Assembly: GCF_008329645.1 (NCBI RefSeq)
Contig: NZ_CP043474.1
Location: 4,588,001 to 4,652,000 of the forward strand
Direction of reading: 5' to 3'
Length of the DNA stretch: 64,000 nucleotides
Source of the DNA: Mycolicibacterium grossiae
GTDB taxonomy: Bacteria; Actinomycetota; Actinomycetes; Mycobacteriales; Mycobacteriaceae
Numbering within the stretch: position 1 is the stretch's first letter; each line of letters opens with the position of its first letter. Made by a program: the position numbers and the translations under genes. Shown here piece by piece: positions 51,108 through 58,576 of the stretch. Under the pieces are notes generated by a model, which worked only from the letters and a program-made list of their open reading frames with translations, was not told the origin of the DNA and searched no databases.

Positions 51108-51764
51108 ATGGCCGGCCCATTCCCGTACCCCGAGTCCCCGCACCCCGAGTCGGCGCCGCATCCGCCGCCTCCGCCGTTCCCGCCCTCGGGTGCGCCCTAC
51201 GGTCCGCCGGGGGGTTACGGCCCGCAGGTGCCGTCGCCGTATCCGGGCGCGCTGCCGCCGCCGGTGCCCTACCCGAAGCGCTCGCGACGGCGCCCGGTGC
51301 TCATCGGCATGGGTGCGCTCGCGGTGGTGATCGTGGCGGCCGTCGTCGCGTCGCTGCTCCTGGCCAACCGGTCCGACGACGACGCCACGGGCGCGCTGAC
51401 GCCGGACCGCGCCAAGACCGCGATCCAGGACTACCTCACGGCGCTCACCGAGGGCGACGACGAGACGATCGCGCGCAACGCGTCCTGCGGGGTGTTCGAC
51501 GAGATCAAGGACCGCGGCTCGGACATGTCGCTGGCCAACCTCGCGAGCGACGCCTTCCGCCGGCAGTACAAGACCGCTCAGGTCACGTCGATCGACAAGG
51601 TCGTCGCGTGGTCACCCAATCAGGCGCAGGTGCTGTTCACCATGCAGGTGCAGGGCGCGCGCACGCAGGGTGGCAGCGCCGAACGGCAGGCGCTGGCGCA
51701 GATCCTCACCCAGGGCGACGACGTGCTGGTGTGCTCGTACCTGCCCCGCACCGGACAGTTCTAG
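51108..51764 (+). CDS. Proline-rich single-pass membrane protein (Rv2203-type)
   Basis: A 218-residue protein with a Pro/Gly/Tyr-rich cytoplasmic N-terminus (about 58 residues), one helix (PVLIGMGALAVVIVAAVVASLLLA, about 63-86) and an outside domain of about 130 residues containing two cysteines, of the NTF2-like type often seen after such helices. No function is known. ATG at 51108; TAGCCT 9 bases upstream could be a -10 with a near-leaderless start. It lies divergent from adenosine kinase. Confidence 0.82.
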   Translation: MAGPFPYPESPHPESAPHPPPPPFPPSGAPYGPPGGYGPQVPSPYPGALPPPVPYPKRSRRRPVLIGMGALAVVIVAAVVASLLLANRSDDDATGALTPDRAKTAIQDYLTALTEGDDETIARNASCGVFDEIKDRGSDMSLANLASDAFRRQYKTAQVTSIDKVVAWSPNQAQVLFTMQVQGARTQGGSAERQALAQILTQGDDVLVCSYLPRTGQF

Positions 51765-51809
51765 CGGCCCCGGCTCAGGCGTACCTGGCCGGGGCCCACT
51801 GGCCGGGTG

Positions 51810-52166
51810 TCAGTTGAACGAGTCGCCGCAGGCGCAGGAGCCGGTGGCGTTCGGGTTGTCGATCGTGAAGCCCTGCTTCTCGATCGTGTCGACGAAGTCG
51901 ATGGTGGCGCCCTGCACGTACGGGGCGCTCATCCGGTCGACGGTCAGCGCGACGCCGCCGAACTCGGCGGTCAGGTCGCCGTCGAGCGAGCGGTCGTCGA
52001 AGAAGAGGTTGTAGCGCAGCCCGGCGCAGCCACCCGGCTGCACGGCGATGCGCAGCGCCAGGTCGTCCCGACCCTCCTGGTCCAACAGGGCCTTGGCCTT
52101 GGACGCAGCGGCATCGGTGAGGAGCACACCGTGCGTGGTGGTGGCGGCCTCGTCCTGAACAGTCAT
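51810..52166 (-). CDS. A-type iron-sulfur cluster carrier (HesB/IscA/ErpA family)
   Basis: A 118-residue A-type carrier with the invariant cysteines Cys47 (GGCAGLRY), Cys111 and Cys113 (GSCACGDSF). It holds a [2Fe-2S] or [4Fe-4S] cluster and passes it to apo-proteins; mycobacteria depend on the SUF system for assembly. ATG at 52166 follows AGGGAGA by 5 bases and matches Rv2204c in length. A 57-bp gap separates it from the glycerate kinase upstream. Functionally it could serve the Fe-S Rieske protein encoded nearby, which is only inference. Confidence 0.93.
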   Translation of the reverse strand: MTVQDEAATTTHGVLLTDAAASKAKALLDQEGRDDLALRIAVQPGGCAGLRYNLFFDDRSLDGDLTAEFGGVALTVDRMSAPYVQGATIDFVDTIEKQGFTIDNPNATGSCACGDSFN

Positions 52167-52223
52167 TGATTCTCCCTGTGCAACTCGTGCGTCGGTCACC
52201 TTCAACGGTACCCCGTCGACCGA

Positions 52224-53321
52224 CTATTCCCTCACTTCTCCGAGGCCACTCCCCGCGTCCCACCCGGCCGCGGTGACGCGCGCCAGGCCCTCCAGCTGAC
52301 GGGCGGCGTCGTCGATGGCCCGTTGCACCGATCCGGCGTGGTCGACGATCGAGCGGGCCGCCGTCACCCCGGCCGCGGTGAGCGCGTCGGCGTCCAGGGT
52401 CACCTGGCCGGCGAGCACCAACACCGCGGCGCCCTGCGCGGCGGCCAGGCCGGTCAGGGCGCTGACCACCTTGCCGTGCAGCGACTGGTCGTCGAACCGG
52501 CCCTCACCGGTGATGACGAGGTCGGCGGCGGCGACGTCGACGGGCAGATCGGTGACGTCGGCGATGACGGCGGCGCCGGAGGCGCGACGCCCGCCGAGCG
52601 CGAGCAGGGCCGCACCGAGTCCGCCGGCCGCCCCCGCGCCGGGCTCGGCGGCGACGTCGCGCCCGGCGACAGCGGCGAGGTCGACGGCCCAGGCGGCGAG
52701 CCGGCGCTCGAGTACCGCGACGGTCGCCGGATCGGCACCCTTCTGCGGCCCGAACACCGCGGCGGCACCGCGGGGCCCGAGCAGTGGGTGCTCGACGTCG
52801 GTGGCGGCGATGACGTCGATCCCGGCCAGGCGGTCACGGGCGGCGTCGAGCCCGCCGAGCGCGTCGATCAGACCGCGGCCGCCGTCGGTGCAGCCGCTGC
52901 CGCCGAGCCCGACGACGACGCGGCGCGCACCGGCCGCCAACGCCGCGTCGACCAGCTGGCCGACGCCCCGGCTGTGGGCCTCGAGTGCCGTGCGGACGGT
53001 CGGGGGCCCGCCGAGCAGCGCCAGCCCACAGGCCTGCGCGCACTCGACGTAGGCGGTGGCGGCAGCGTCGTCGTACACCCACTCGGCGGTGACCTCGTCG
53101 GCCAGCGGCCCGCTGACCCGCGCCGTCCGCAGCCGTCCCAGGCGATTGGCCAGCACGCCGACGAAGCCGGGTCCGCCGTCGGACTGCGGCGCGCACGTCA
53201 GCTGGTCACCGGGACGGGCGCCACCCCAGCCCGCGGCGATCGCCTCGGCCGCCTCGACCGCGGTCAGGCTGTCGCCGTAGCAGTCCGGGGCGATGAGGAC
53301 GCGAAGCGCGGTGCCCGTCAT
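52224..53321 (-). CDS. Glycerate kinase (GarK/GlxK family)
   Basis: A 365-residue kinase of the bacterial glycerate-2-kinase family. Family blocks seen are LIAPDCYGDSLTAVEAAEAIAAGW at the start, QSDGGPGFVGVL near 46, VGLGGSGCTDGGRG near 137, GPQKGADPATV near 190 and TGEGRFDDQSLHGKVVSALTGLA near 265. It phosphorylates D-glycerate in glyoxylate/serine-linked metabolism. ATG at 53321 lies 6 bases after TAGCCT, so it is predicted leaderless. It is divergent from the DUF3043 gene. Confidence 0.93.
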   Translation of the reverse strand: MTGTALRVLIAPDCYGDSLTAVEAAEAIAAGWGGARPGDQLTCAPQSDGGPGFVGVLANRLGRLRTARVSGPLADEVTAEWVYDDAAATAYVECAQACGLALLGGPPTVRTALEAHSRGVGQLVDAALAAGARRVVVGLGGSGCTDGGRGLIDALGGLDAARDRLAGIDVIAATDVEHPLLGPRGAAAVFGPQKGADPATVAVLERRLAAWAVDLAAVAGRDVAAEPGAGAAGGLGAALLALGGRRASGAAVIADVTDLPVDVAAADLVITGEGRFDDQSLHGKVVSALTGLAAAQGAAVLVLAGQVTLDADALTAAGVTAARSIVDHAGSVQRAIDDAARQLEGLARVTAAGWDAGSGLGEVRE

Positions 53322-53327
53322 CCCAGC

Positions 53328-53333
53328 AGGCTA
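53328..53333 (-). promoter_or_regulatory. Glycerate kinase -10 (TAGCCT)
   Basis: TAGCCT ends 6 bases before the ATG at 53321 on the minus strand. The divergent -10 for the DUF3043 gene is 32 bp away. Confidence 0.55.
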
Positions 53334-53365
53334 CGACCACGCCCGATCAGGTGCAGGACGTGAAG

Positions 53366-53371
53366 TAACCT
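53366..53371 (+). promoter_or_regulatory. DUF3043 gene -10 (TAACCT)
   Basis: TAACCT ends 7 bases before the GTG at 53379, predicting a leaderless message that may continue into cobT-cobS. Confidence 0.6.
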
Positions 53372-53378
53372 GGCGGGT

Positions 53379-54053
53379 GTGAAACTGCTCGGCCGCAAGA
53401 ACGACGACCCTCGACCCGAGGACGCCGTCTCGGTCGACGCACCCGCCGTCCAGGAGGCACCCGTCGACCCGCGCGTCACCGCCCCCAAGGGCCGGCCGAC
53501 GCCGAAGCGCAACGAGGGCGCCCGACGCCGCGGCCCGGTTGCGCCGGCCCCGATGACGTCCGCGGAGGCTCGCAAGCGCCGCAAGGAGGTCGGCGGTCGC
53601 AAGCTCACCAAGGAGGAGCGCCGCGCCGACAAGGTCGCCCGCCGCGCCGCGATGACCGAACGTCGCGAGAAGATGATGTCCGGCCAGGAGTCCTACCTGC
53701 TGCCGCGCGACAAGGGCCCGGTGCGCCGGCTGGCCCGCGACGTGGTGGACGCCCGCCGCAACGTCCTCGGGCTGTTCATGCCCGCCGCACTGGGTCTGGT
53801 GTTCGTGATGATGAGCATTCCCTCCGTCGCGGTCCAGCAGCTGATCTCGCCAGCCATGCTCCTGCTCGTGGTCGTCATGGTGATCGACGGCTTCGTCATC
53901 GGCCGCAAGGTCAACAAGGCCGTCGACGCCAAGTTCCCCGACAACGTCGAAAGTAGTTGGAAGCTCGGCTTCTACGCTGCCAGCCGCGCGTCGCAGCTGC
54001 GCCGCATGCGCGCCCCGCGGCCGCAGGTGAACCGCGGCGACAAGGTCGCCTGA
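53379..54053 (+). CDS. DUF3043 membrane protein (Rv2206-type)
   Basis: A 224-residue actinobacterial protein. The N-terminal half is charged and cytoplasmic with KGRPTPKRNEG and many Lys/Arg/Glu residues; two helices (about 128-148 and 153-172) are followed by a short basic tail ending VNRGDKVA. No function is known. GTG at 53379 carries a leaderless -10. cobT starts 16 bp after the stop, so the gene heads a probable DUF3043-cobT-cobS operon. Confidence 0.88.
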   Translation: MKLLGRKNDDPRPEDAVSVDAPAVQEAPVDPRVTAPKGRPTPKRNEGARRRGPVAPAPMTSAEARKRRKEVGGRKLTKEERRADKVARRAAMTERREKMMSGQESYLLPRDKGPVRRLARDVVDARRNVLGLFMPAALGLVFVMMSIPSVAVQQLISPAMLLLVVVMVIDGFVIGRKVNKAVDAKFPDNVESSWKLGFYAASRASQLRRMRAPRPQVNRGDKVA

Positions 54054-54069
54054 CCCCGGTGCAGGTGCG

Positions 54070-55170
54070 ATGAGCGCCGTCGACTTCCCCGTCGTCGCGC
54101 CACCCGACGCCGCCGCGGCGGCCGCCGCGCGCGACCGCCAGGACACCCTGACCAAGCCGCCGGGTGCGCTCGGCCGCCTCGAGGACCTCTCGGTCTGGGT
54201 GGCCGCATGCCAGGGGCAGTGCCCGCCGCGGCAGTTCGCCCGTGCCCGGGTGGTCGTCTTCGCCGGCGACCACGGGGTGACCGCGGCCGGGGTGTCGGCG
54301 TTCCCCGCCGAGGTAACCGCGCAGATGGTCGGGAACTTCCTCGCCGGCGGTGCCGCGATCAACGTGCTCGCCGAACTCGCGGGCGCCGGGGTCCGCGTGG
54401 TCGACGTGGCCGTCGACGGACCGACCGACGCGGCCGTCGGCACGCACAAGGTGCGCCGCGGCAGCGGTGACATCACGGTCGAGGACGCGCTCACCCACGA
54501 CGAAGTCGTCGCCGCCATCGAGGCCGGCCGGGCCATCGCCGACGAGGAGGTCGACGCGGGCGCCGATCTGCTGATCGCCGGTGACATGGGCATCGGCAAC
54601 ACCACCCCGGCCACCACGTTGGTCGCGGCGCTGACCGACACCGAACCGGTCGCCGTCGTCGGCCGCGGCACCGGCGTGGACGACGCGGGGTGGGGACGCA
54701 AGACCGCCGCCATCCGCGACGCGCTGTTCCGGGCCCGCGCCGCGGTCGCCGATCCCGTTGCGCTGCTGCGCATCTGCGGCGGGGCGGACCTGGCCGCGAT
54801 GGCCGGGTTCCTCGGTCAGGCGGCGGTGCGCCGTACCCCGGTGCTGCTCGACGGCGTGGTGGTCACCGCGGCCGCGCTGACCGCGGACCGACTGGTGCCG
54901 GGCGCGCGGCAGTGGTGGCAGGCCGGGCACCGGAGCACCGAACCCGCGCACGCGCTGGCACTGACCCGGCTGGGCCTCGAGCCGATCGTGGACCTCGGCA
55001 TGCGCCTGGGCGAGGGCACCGGCGCGGCCGTCGCGCTGCCGGTGGTGCGCGCGGCGGTGGCGACGTTGGGGTCGATGGCGACGTTCACCGAGGCCGCCGT
55101 ATCGGACGGCCCCGTGTCGGACGGTCCCGTGTCGGACGGTCCCGCATCGGACGCTCCCGTCATCCCGTGA
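54070..55170 (+). CDS. cobT: Nicotinate-nucleotide--dimethylbenzimidazole phosphoribosyltransferase CobT
   Basis: A 366-residue enzyme that makes alpha-ribazole phosphate, the lower ligand precursor of cobalamin. Conserved blocks are KPPGALGRLEDLSVWVA near residue 35, VVFAGDHGVTAAGVSAFP near 65, GDMGIGNTTPA near 175 and GMRLGEGTGAAVALPVV near 315 with the catalytic Glu. The last 25 residues consist of V-S-D-G-P repeats from a 15-bp tandem repeat (55099-55158), not needed for catalysis. The stop overlaps cobS (GTGA). Confidence 0.96.
   Translation: MSAVDFPVVAPPDAAAAAAARDRQDTLTKPPGALGRLEDLSVWVAACQGQCPPRQFARARVVVFAGDHGVTAAGVSAFPAEVTAQMVGNFLAGGAAINVLAELAGAGVRVVDVAVDGPTDAAVGTHKVRRGSGDITVEDALTHDEVVAAIEAGRAIADEEVDAGADLLIAGDMGIGNTTPATTLVAALTDTEPVAVVGRGTGVDDAGWGRKTAAIRDALFRARAAVADPVALLRICGGADLAAMAGFLGQAAVRRTPVLLDGVVVTAAALTADRLVPGARQWWQAGHRSTEPAHALALTRLGLEPIVDLGMRLGEGTGAAVALPVVRAAVATLGSMATFTEAAVSDGPVSDGPVSDGPASDAPVIP
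55099..55158. repeat. Four 15-bp tandem repeats at the cobT 3' end
   Basis: GTGTCGGACGGTCCC repeats four times with one to three changes, in frame, encoding V-S-D-G-P units just before the cobT stop and the cobS GTG. Confidence 0.9.
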
Positions 55171-55895
55171 TCGGACCGCTGGTCTCGGCGCTGTCCTTCG
55201 CGACGGTGCTGCCGGTGCGCACCCGACACCCGTTCGGTCGCGGCGCCATGACCGCGCTGCCGGTCGTCGGCGTGCTGCTCGGCCTGCTCGCCACGGCCGT
55301 GATGTGGCTCGCGGCACGGGGTTTCGGTGACGGCAGCCCGTTGACCGGGATACTCGCGGTCGCGGCACTGCTGCTCGTCACCCGCGGCCTGCACCTCGAC
55401 GGGCTGTCCGACACCGCCGACGGGCTGGGCTGCTACGGGCCGCCGGAGCGTGCGCTGGCCGTGATGCGCGACGGCACCGCGGGACCCTTCGGCGTCGCGG
55501 TGGTCGTCGTCGTCATCGCGCTGCAGAGCCTCGCCTTCGCCGCCGCCGCCTCACCGGCCGCCGTGGTGGTGGCGGTGACGGCGGGACGGGTGGCCGCGGT
55601 CCTGGCCTGCCGGCGATCGGTGCCTGCCGCGGCGGGCAGCTCGCTGGGGGCCGCGGTCGCCGGCACGCAGCCGTCGTGGGTGGCACTGGCCTGGGTGGTC
55701 GTAGTCGCCGCGGCCGCCGCCGTGGCCACGCCCCGGCCGTGGCAGGGTCCGCTCGCCGTCGTCGTCGCGGTGGCGGTGGCCGCGCTGCTGGTGGCGCACT
55801 GCGTGCGGCGCTTCGGCGGCATCACCGGCGACGTGCTAGGCGCGGCGGTCGAGGTGACGACCACCGTCGCCGCGCTGGGGCTCGCGGTGCGCTGA
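55167..55895 (+). CDS. cobS: Adenosylcobinamide-GDP ribazoletransferase CobS
   Basis: A 242-residue integral membrane enzyme that joins alpha-ribazole to adenosylcobinamide-GDP, the last step of cobalamin assembly. About six helices are present. The conserved LHLDGLSDTADGLGCYGPPERALAVMRDGTAGPFG near residue 72 and GGITGDVLGAAVEVT at the end are the family signatures (DGxxDxxDG). GTG at 55167 overlaps the cobT stop by 4 bp. It converges on the guanidinium exporter gene, leaving 4 bp. Confidence 0.95.
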   Translation: MIGPLVSALSFATVLPVRTRHPFGRGAMTALPVVGVLLGLLATAVMWLAARGFGDGSPLTGILAVAALLLVTRGLHLDGLSDTADGLGCYGPPERALAVMRDGTAGPFGVAVVVVVIALQSLAFAAAASPAAVVVAVTAGRVAAVLACRRSVPAAAGSSLGAAVAGTQPSWVALAWVVVVAAAAAVATPRPWQGPLAVVVAVAVAALLVAHCVRRFGGITGDVLGAAVEVTTTVAALGLAVR

Positions 55896-55899
55896 CGGC

Positions 55900-56217
55900 T
55901 CAGTCGTGCAACACCTTGAGCCCGATCACCGAGGCGGTGATCAGCGCCAGCAGCACGATCTTCGTCGCCGACACGGCCTCGTCCCCGGTGGCGAACGAGT
56001 AGGTGGCGGTCAGCACCGCTCCGATCCCCACCCACACCACGTAGCTGGTGGCGACGGGGAGGTCGCGCATGGCGTACGCCAGGCCCGCCATCGAGAGGAG
56101 CACGGCCACCGCGAACACGACCGTAGGAACGGGCTTGGAGAAGCCCTCCGACTTGCCGAGCGCCACCGCCCACACGGATTCCAGGACGCCGGAGACGACG
56201 AGTACGAGCCAGGACAC
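55900..56217 (-). CDS. gdx: Guanidinium exporter Gdx (SMR family, SugE type)
   Basis: A 105-residue four-helix SMR transporter. It resembles SugE/Gdx rather than EmrE/Qac proteins: SWLVLVVSGVLESVWAVALGKSEGF at the start with the essential Glu13, then SMAGLAYAMRDLPVATSYVVWVGIGAV. Gdx proteins work as dual-topology dimers that export guanidinium in exchange for two protons. The GTG at 56217 follows GGAGG by 7 bases and matches the family start. A guanidine-III riboswitch directly upstream supports the substrate. It interrupts the cobS-ilvE neighbourhood seen in M. tuberculosis and may be a single-gene acquisition. Confidence 0.93.
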   Translation of the reverse strand: MSWLVLVVSGVLESVWAVALGKSEGFSKPVPTVVFAVAVLLSMAGLAYAMRDLPVATSYVVWVGIGAVLTATYSFATGDEAVSATKIVLLALITASVIGLKVLHD

Positions 56218-56230
56218 GGGGCACCTCCAG

Positions 56231-56273
56231 GGCGCCGTCTTGTCGCTGGCCGGGTACGGTGCTGCTCGTCCGG
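56231..56273 (-). ncRNA. Guanidine-III riboswitch (ykkC-III)
   Basis: The minus strand reads CCGGACGAG, then CACCGTACCCGG, then CGACAAGACGGCG, the ordered conserved segments of the ykkC-III/guanidine-III pseudoknot class. ACGGCG can pair with the early CACCGT-type segment and CCGG with CCGG. It ends 13 bases before the gdx GTG, next to the GGAGG ribosome site, so ligand binding probably exposes that site and switches translation on. Confidence 0.88.
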
Positions 56274-56311
56274 TGTCGCCGGACGGCGACCTCCCCAACC
56301 TACCCGCGCAG

Positions 56312-57418
56312 CTACCCGAGCCGGGTCATCCACCCGTGGGTGTCCGCGAAGGTCCCGCGCTGGATGCCGGTCAGCGTGTCGCGCAGCGCCATCGTCACCT
56401 CACCGGGCTGCCCGTCGGCGATCGTGAAGTCGCCGTCGCCGGACTTCACGTGCGAGACGGGCGTGATGACCGCGGCGGTGCCGCACGCGAACACCTCGGT
56501 GATCTCGCCGGCGGCGGCCTTCTTCTGCCACTCGGCCACGTCGATCTTGCGCTCCTCGACCGCGAAGCCGGCGTCGGTGGCCAACTGCAACAACGAGTCT
56601 CGCGTGATGCCCGGCAGCAGGGATCCGCTCAGCTCCGGCGTGACGAGCCGCGCGGACCCGCCACTGCCGAAGACGAAGAACAGGTTCATGCCGCCCATCT
56701 CCTCGACGTAGCGGCGTTCCAGCGCGTCGAGCCACACCACCTGGTCGCAGCCGTGGTCGGCGGCCTCGGCCTGCGCCAGCAGCGACGCCGCGTAGTTGCC
56801 GCCGAACTTGGCCGCCCCGGTGCCGCCCGGGCTGGCCCGCACGTACTCGGTCGACAGCCACACCGACACCGGCTTGATGCCGCCCTTGAAGTAGGCGCCC
56901 GCGGGCGACCCGATCACCATGTAGCGGTACTGCGTGGCCGGACGGACGCCGAGGCCGGGTTCGGTGGCGAAGATGAAGGGCCGCAGGTAGAGCGACTCCT
57001 CGCCGCCGGCCGCGGGCACCCAGCCGCCGTCGACGGCGATGAGCTGACGCAACGACTCGATGAAGACCTCGTCGGGCAGCTCGGGGATGGCGAGCCGGTG
57101 CGCCGAGCTGCGTAGCCGCGCGGCGTTGGCCTCGGGACGGAACGACACGATCGACCCGTCGGCCCAGCGGTAGGCCTTCAGACCCTCGAAGACCTCCTGC
57201 GCGTAGTGCAGCACGATAGCCGACGGATCGAGTTCGATCGGCCCGTAGGGCAGCACGCGGGCGTCGTGCCAGCCGCGGCCCTCGGTGTAGTCGATCGAGA
57301 TCATGTGGTCGGTGTGGTACCGGCCGAACCCGGGCTCGCGGAGGATGTCGGCTCGTACCTCGTCGCTTGCCGGGGTGGCGTTCGGGGCAAGCGAGAACTC
57401 GAGGTGGCCGTTGGTCAT
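56312..57418 (-). CDS. ilvE: Branched-chain amino acid aminotransferase IlvE
   Basis: A 368-residue fold-type IV PLP enzyme that makes and breaks down Leu, Ile and Val. ALHYAQEVFEGLKAYRW-type block near residue 72 (IVLHYAQEVFEGLKAYR), the PLP lysine region GTGAAKFGGNYAASLLAQ near 200, VEEMGGMNLFFVFG and the C-terminal EVFACGTAAVITPV are all present. ATG at 57418 is preferred over an in-frame start 15 bases upstream because TACGAT lies 6 bases before it and the length then equals Rv2210c. It is transcribed after gcvT. Confidence 0.96.
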   Translation of the reverse strand: MTNGHLEFSLAPNATPASDEVRADILREPGFGRYHTDHMISIDYTEGRGWHDARVLPYGPIELDPSAIVLHYAQEVFEGLKAYRWADGSIVSFRPEANAARLRSSAHRLAIPELPDEVFIESLRQLIAVDGGWVPAAGGEESLYLRPFIFATEPGLGVRPATQYRYMVIGSPAGAYFKGGIKPVSVWLSTEYVRASPGGTGAAKFGGNYAASLLAQAEAADHGCDQVVWLDALERRYVEEMGGMNLFFVFGSGGSARLVTPELSGSLLPGITRDSLLQLATDAGFAVEERKIDVAEWQKKAAAGEITEVFACGTAAVITPVSHVKSGDGDFTIADGQPGEVTMALRDTLTGIQRGTFADTHGWMTRLG

Positions 57419-57424
57419 GGAGAA

Positions 57425-57430
57425 ATCGTA
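57425..57430 (-). promoter_or_regulatory. ilvE -10 (TACGAT), leaderless start
   Basis: TACGAT ends 6 bases before the ATG at 57418, inside the 22-bp gcvT-ilvE spacer. A 7-bp stem hairpin (57432-57450) across the gcvT stop lies immediately upstream and may end or weaken read-through. Confidence 0.6.
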
Positions 57431-57440
57431 CAACTCGCGA

Positions 57441-58538
57441 CTAGCGAGTTTTCGCGTCCACGAACGGGGGCTTGACCACCTCGCACTCCAGCGCGCGGCC
57501 CCGGACGTCGACGCTGACGAGCTGCCCGTCGGCGACGTCGGCCGCGGTGTCGATCAGAGCGAGCGCGATGCCGACCTTGAGTGTCGGAGAGAACGTTCCG
57601 GACGTCGTCACGCCCACCGGCGTGCCGTCGGCGAGCACCGTCATGTCGGCGCGCAGCACGCCGCGGCCGGTGGCCTTGAGGCCGCGCAGCAGCCGCTTCG
57701 GACCCGCCTCCTTCTCGGCCACCAGGGCGTCGCGGCCCCAGAACACGTCCTTGCGCCAGCCGACCGCCCAGCCGCAGCGCGCCTGCACCGGCGAGATCGT
57801 CGGTGACAGCTCGTGGCCGTGCAGCGGGTAGCCCATCTCGGTGCGCAGGGTGTCGCGCGCACCGAGGCCGGCCAGCTCGCCGCCGGCGTCACGGACCCTT
57901 CCGACGAGCGCGTCGAACACGACGCCGGCGCGTTCCCACTCCGGCAGCAGCTCGTAGCCCTGCTCGCCGGTGTAGCCGGTGCGGCAGACCCGCACCGGCA
58001 CGCCGTCGACCTCGGCGTCGGCCCACCCCATGTAGTCCATGTCGGTCGGCAGGCCGAGCCCGCCGAGGACCTCCGCCGACTTCGGACCCTGCACGGCGAG
58101 CACCGCGTAGGACCGGTGTTCGTCGGTGACGGTGATGCCGGCGGGGGCGCTGGCCGAGAGGGCGGCGACGACGGCGGCGGTGTTGGCCGCGTTGGGTACC
58201 AGGAACACCTCGTCGTCGGAGACGTAGTAGGCGATCAGGTCGTCGACGACGCCGCCGGACTCGGTGCAGCACAGCGTGTACTGCGCCTTGCCGGGGCCGA
58301 TGCGGGTGAGGTCGTTGGTGAGTGCGGCGTTGACGAAGGCCGCGGCGCCCGGGCCCTTCACCAGCGCCTTGCCGAGGTGGCTGACGTCGAAGAGGCCGAC
58401 GGCGGTGCGCGTGGCGTTGTGCTCGGTGACGGTGCCCGCGTAGGACACCGGCATCAGCCATCCTCCGAATTCGGCGAAGCTGGCGCCCAGCTCGCGGTGA
58501 CGGTCCTCCAGGGGGCCATGCAGCACGTCGTCGGTCAC
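57441..58538 (-). CDS. gcvT: Glycine cleavage system T protein (aminomethyltransferase) GcvT
   Basis: A 365-residue tetrahydrofolate-dependent aminomethyltransferase. FAEFGGWLMPVSYAG near residue 22, GLFDVSHLGKALVKG near 50, the catalytic NDLTRIGPGKAQYTLCCTESGGVVDDL region near 80-100 and the CRTGYTGEQGYEL block near 190 match the family. Start GTG at 58538 lies 6 bases after TAGGGT. It is divergent from pepB with 38 bp between start codons. The other glycine cleavage genes are not in the window. Confidence 0.95.
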   Translation of the reverse strand: MTDDVLHGPLEDRHRELGASFAEFGGWLMPVSYAGTVTEHNATRTAVGLFDVSHLGKALVKGPGAAAFVNAALTNDLTRIGPGKAQYTLCCTESGGVVDDLIAYYVSDDEVFLVPNAANTAAVVAALSASAPAGITVTDEHRSYAVLAVQGPKSAEVLGGLGLPTDMDYMGWADAEVDGVPVRVCRTGYTGEQGYELLPEWERAGVVFDALVGRVRDAGGELAGLGARDTLRTEMGYPLHGHELSPTISPVQARCGWAVGWRKDVFWGRDALVAEKEAGPKRLLRGLKATGRGVLRADMTVLADGTPVGVTTSGTFSPTLKVGIALALIDTAADVADGQLVSVDVRGRALECEVVKPPFVDAKTR

Positions 58539-58544
58539 GTGCCC

Positions 58545-58569
58545 ACCCTAGTGCCCACGTGATTAGGGT
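58545..58569. promoter_or_regulatory. Divergent -10 pair of gcvT and pepB (TAGGGT on each strand)
   Basis: TAGGGT on the minus strand (58550-58545) is 6 bases before the gcvT GTG, and TAGGGT on the plus strand (58564-58569) is 7 bases before the pepB ATG. The -35 region of each promoter must overlap the other promoter's core. Confidence 0.65.
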
Positions 58570-58576
58570 TGATGCG

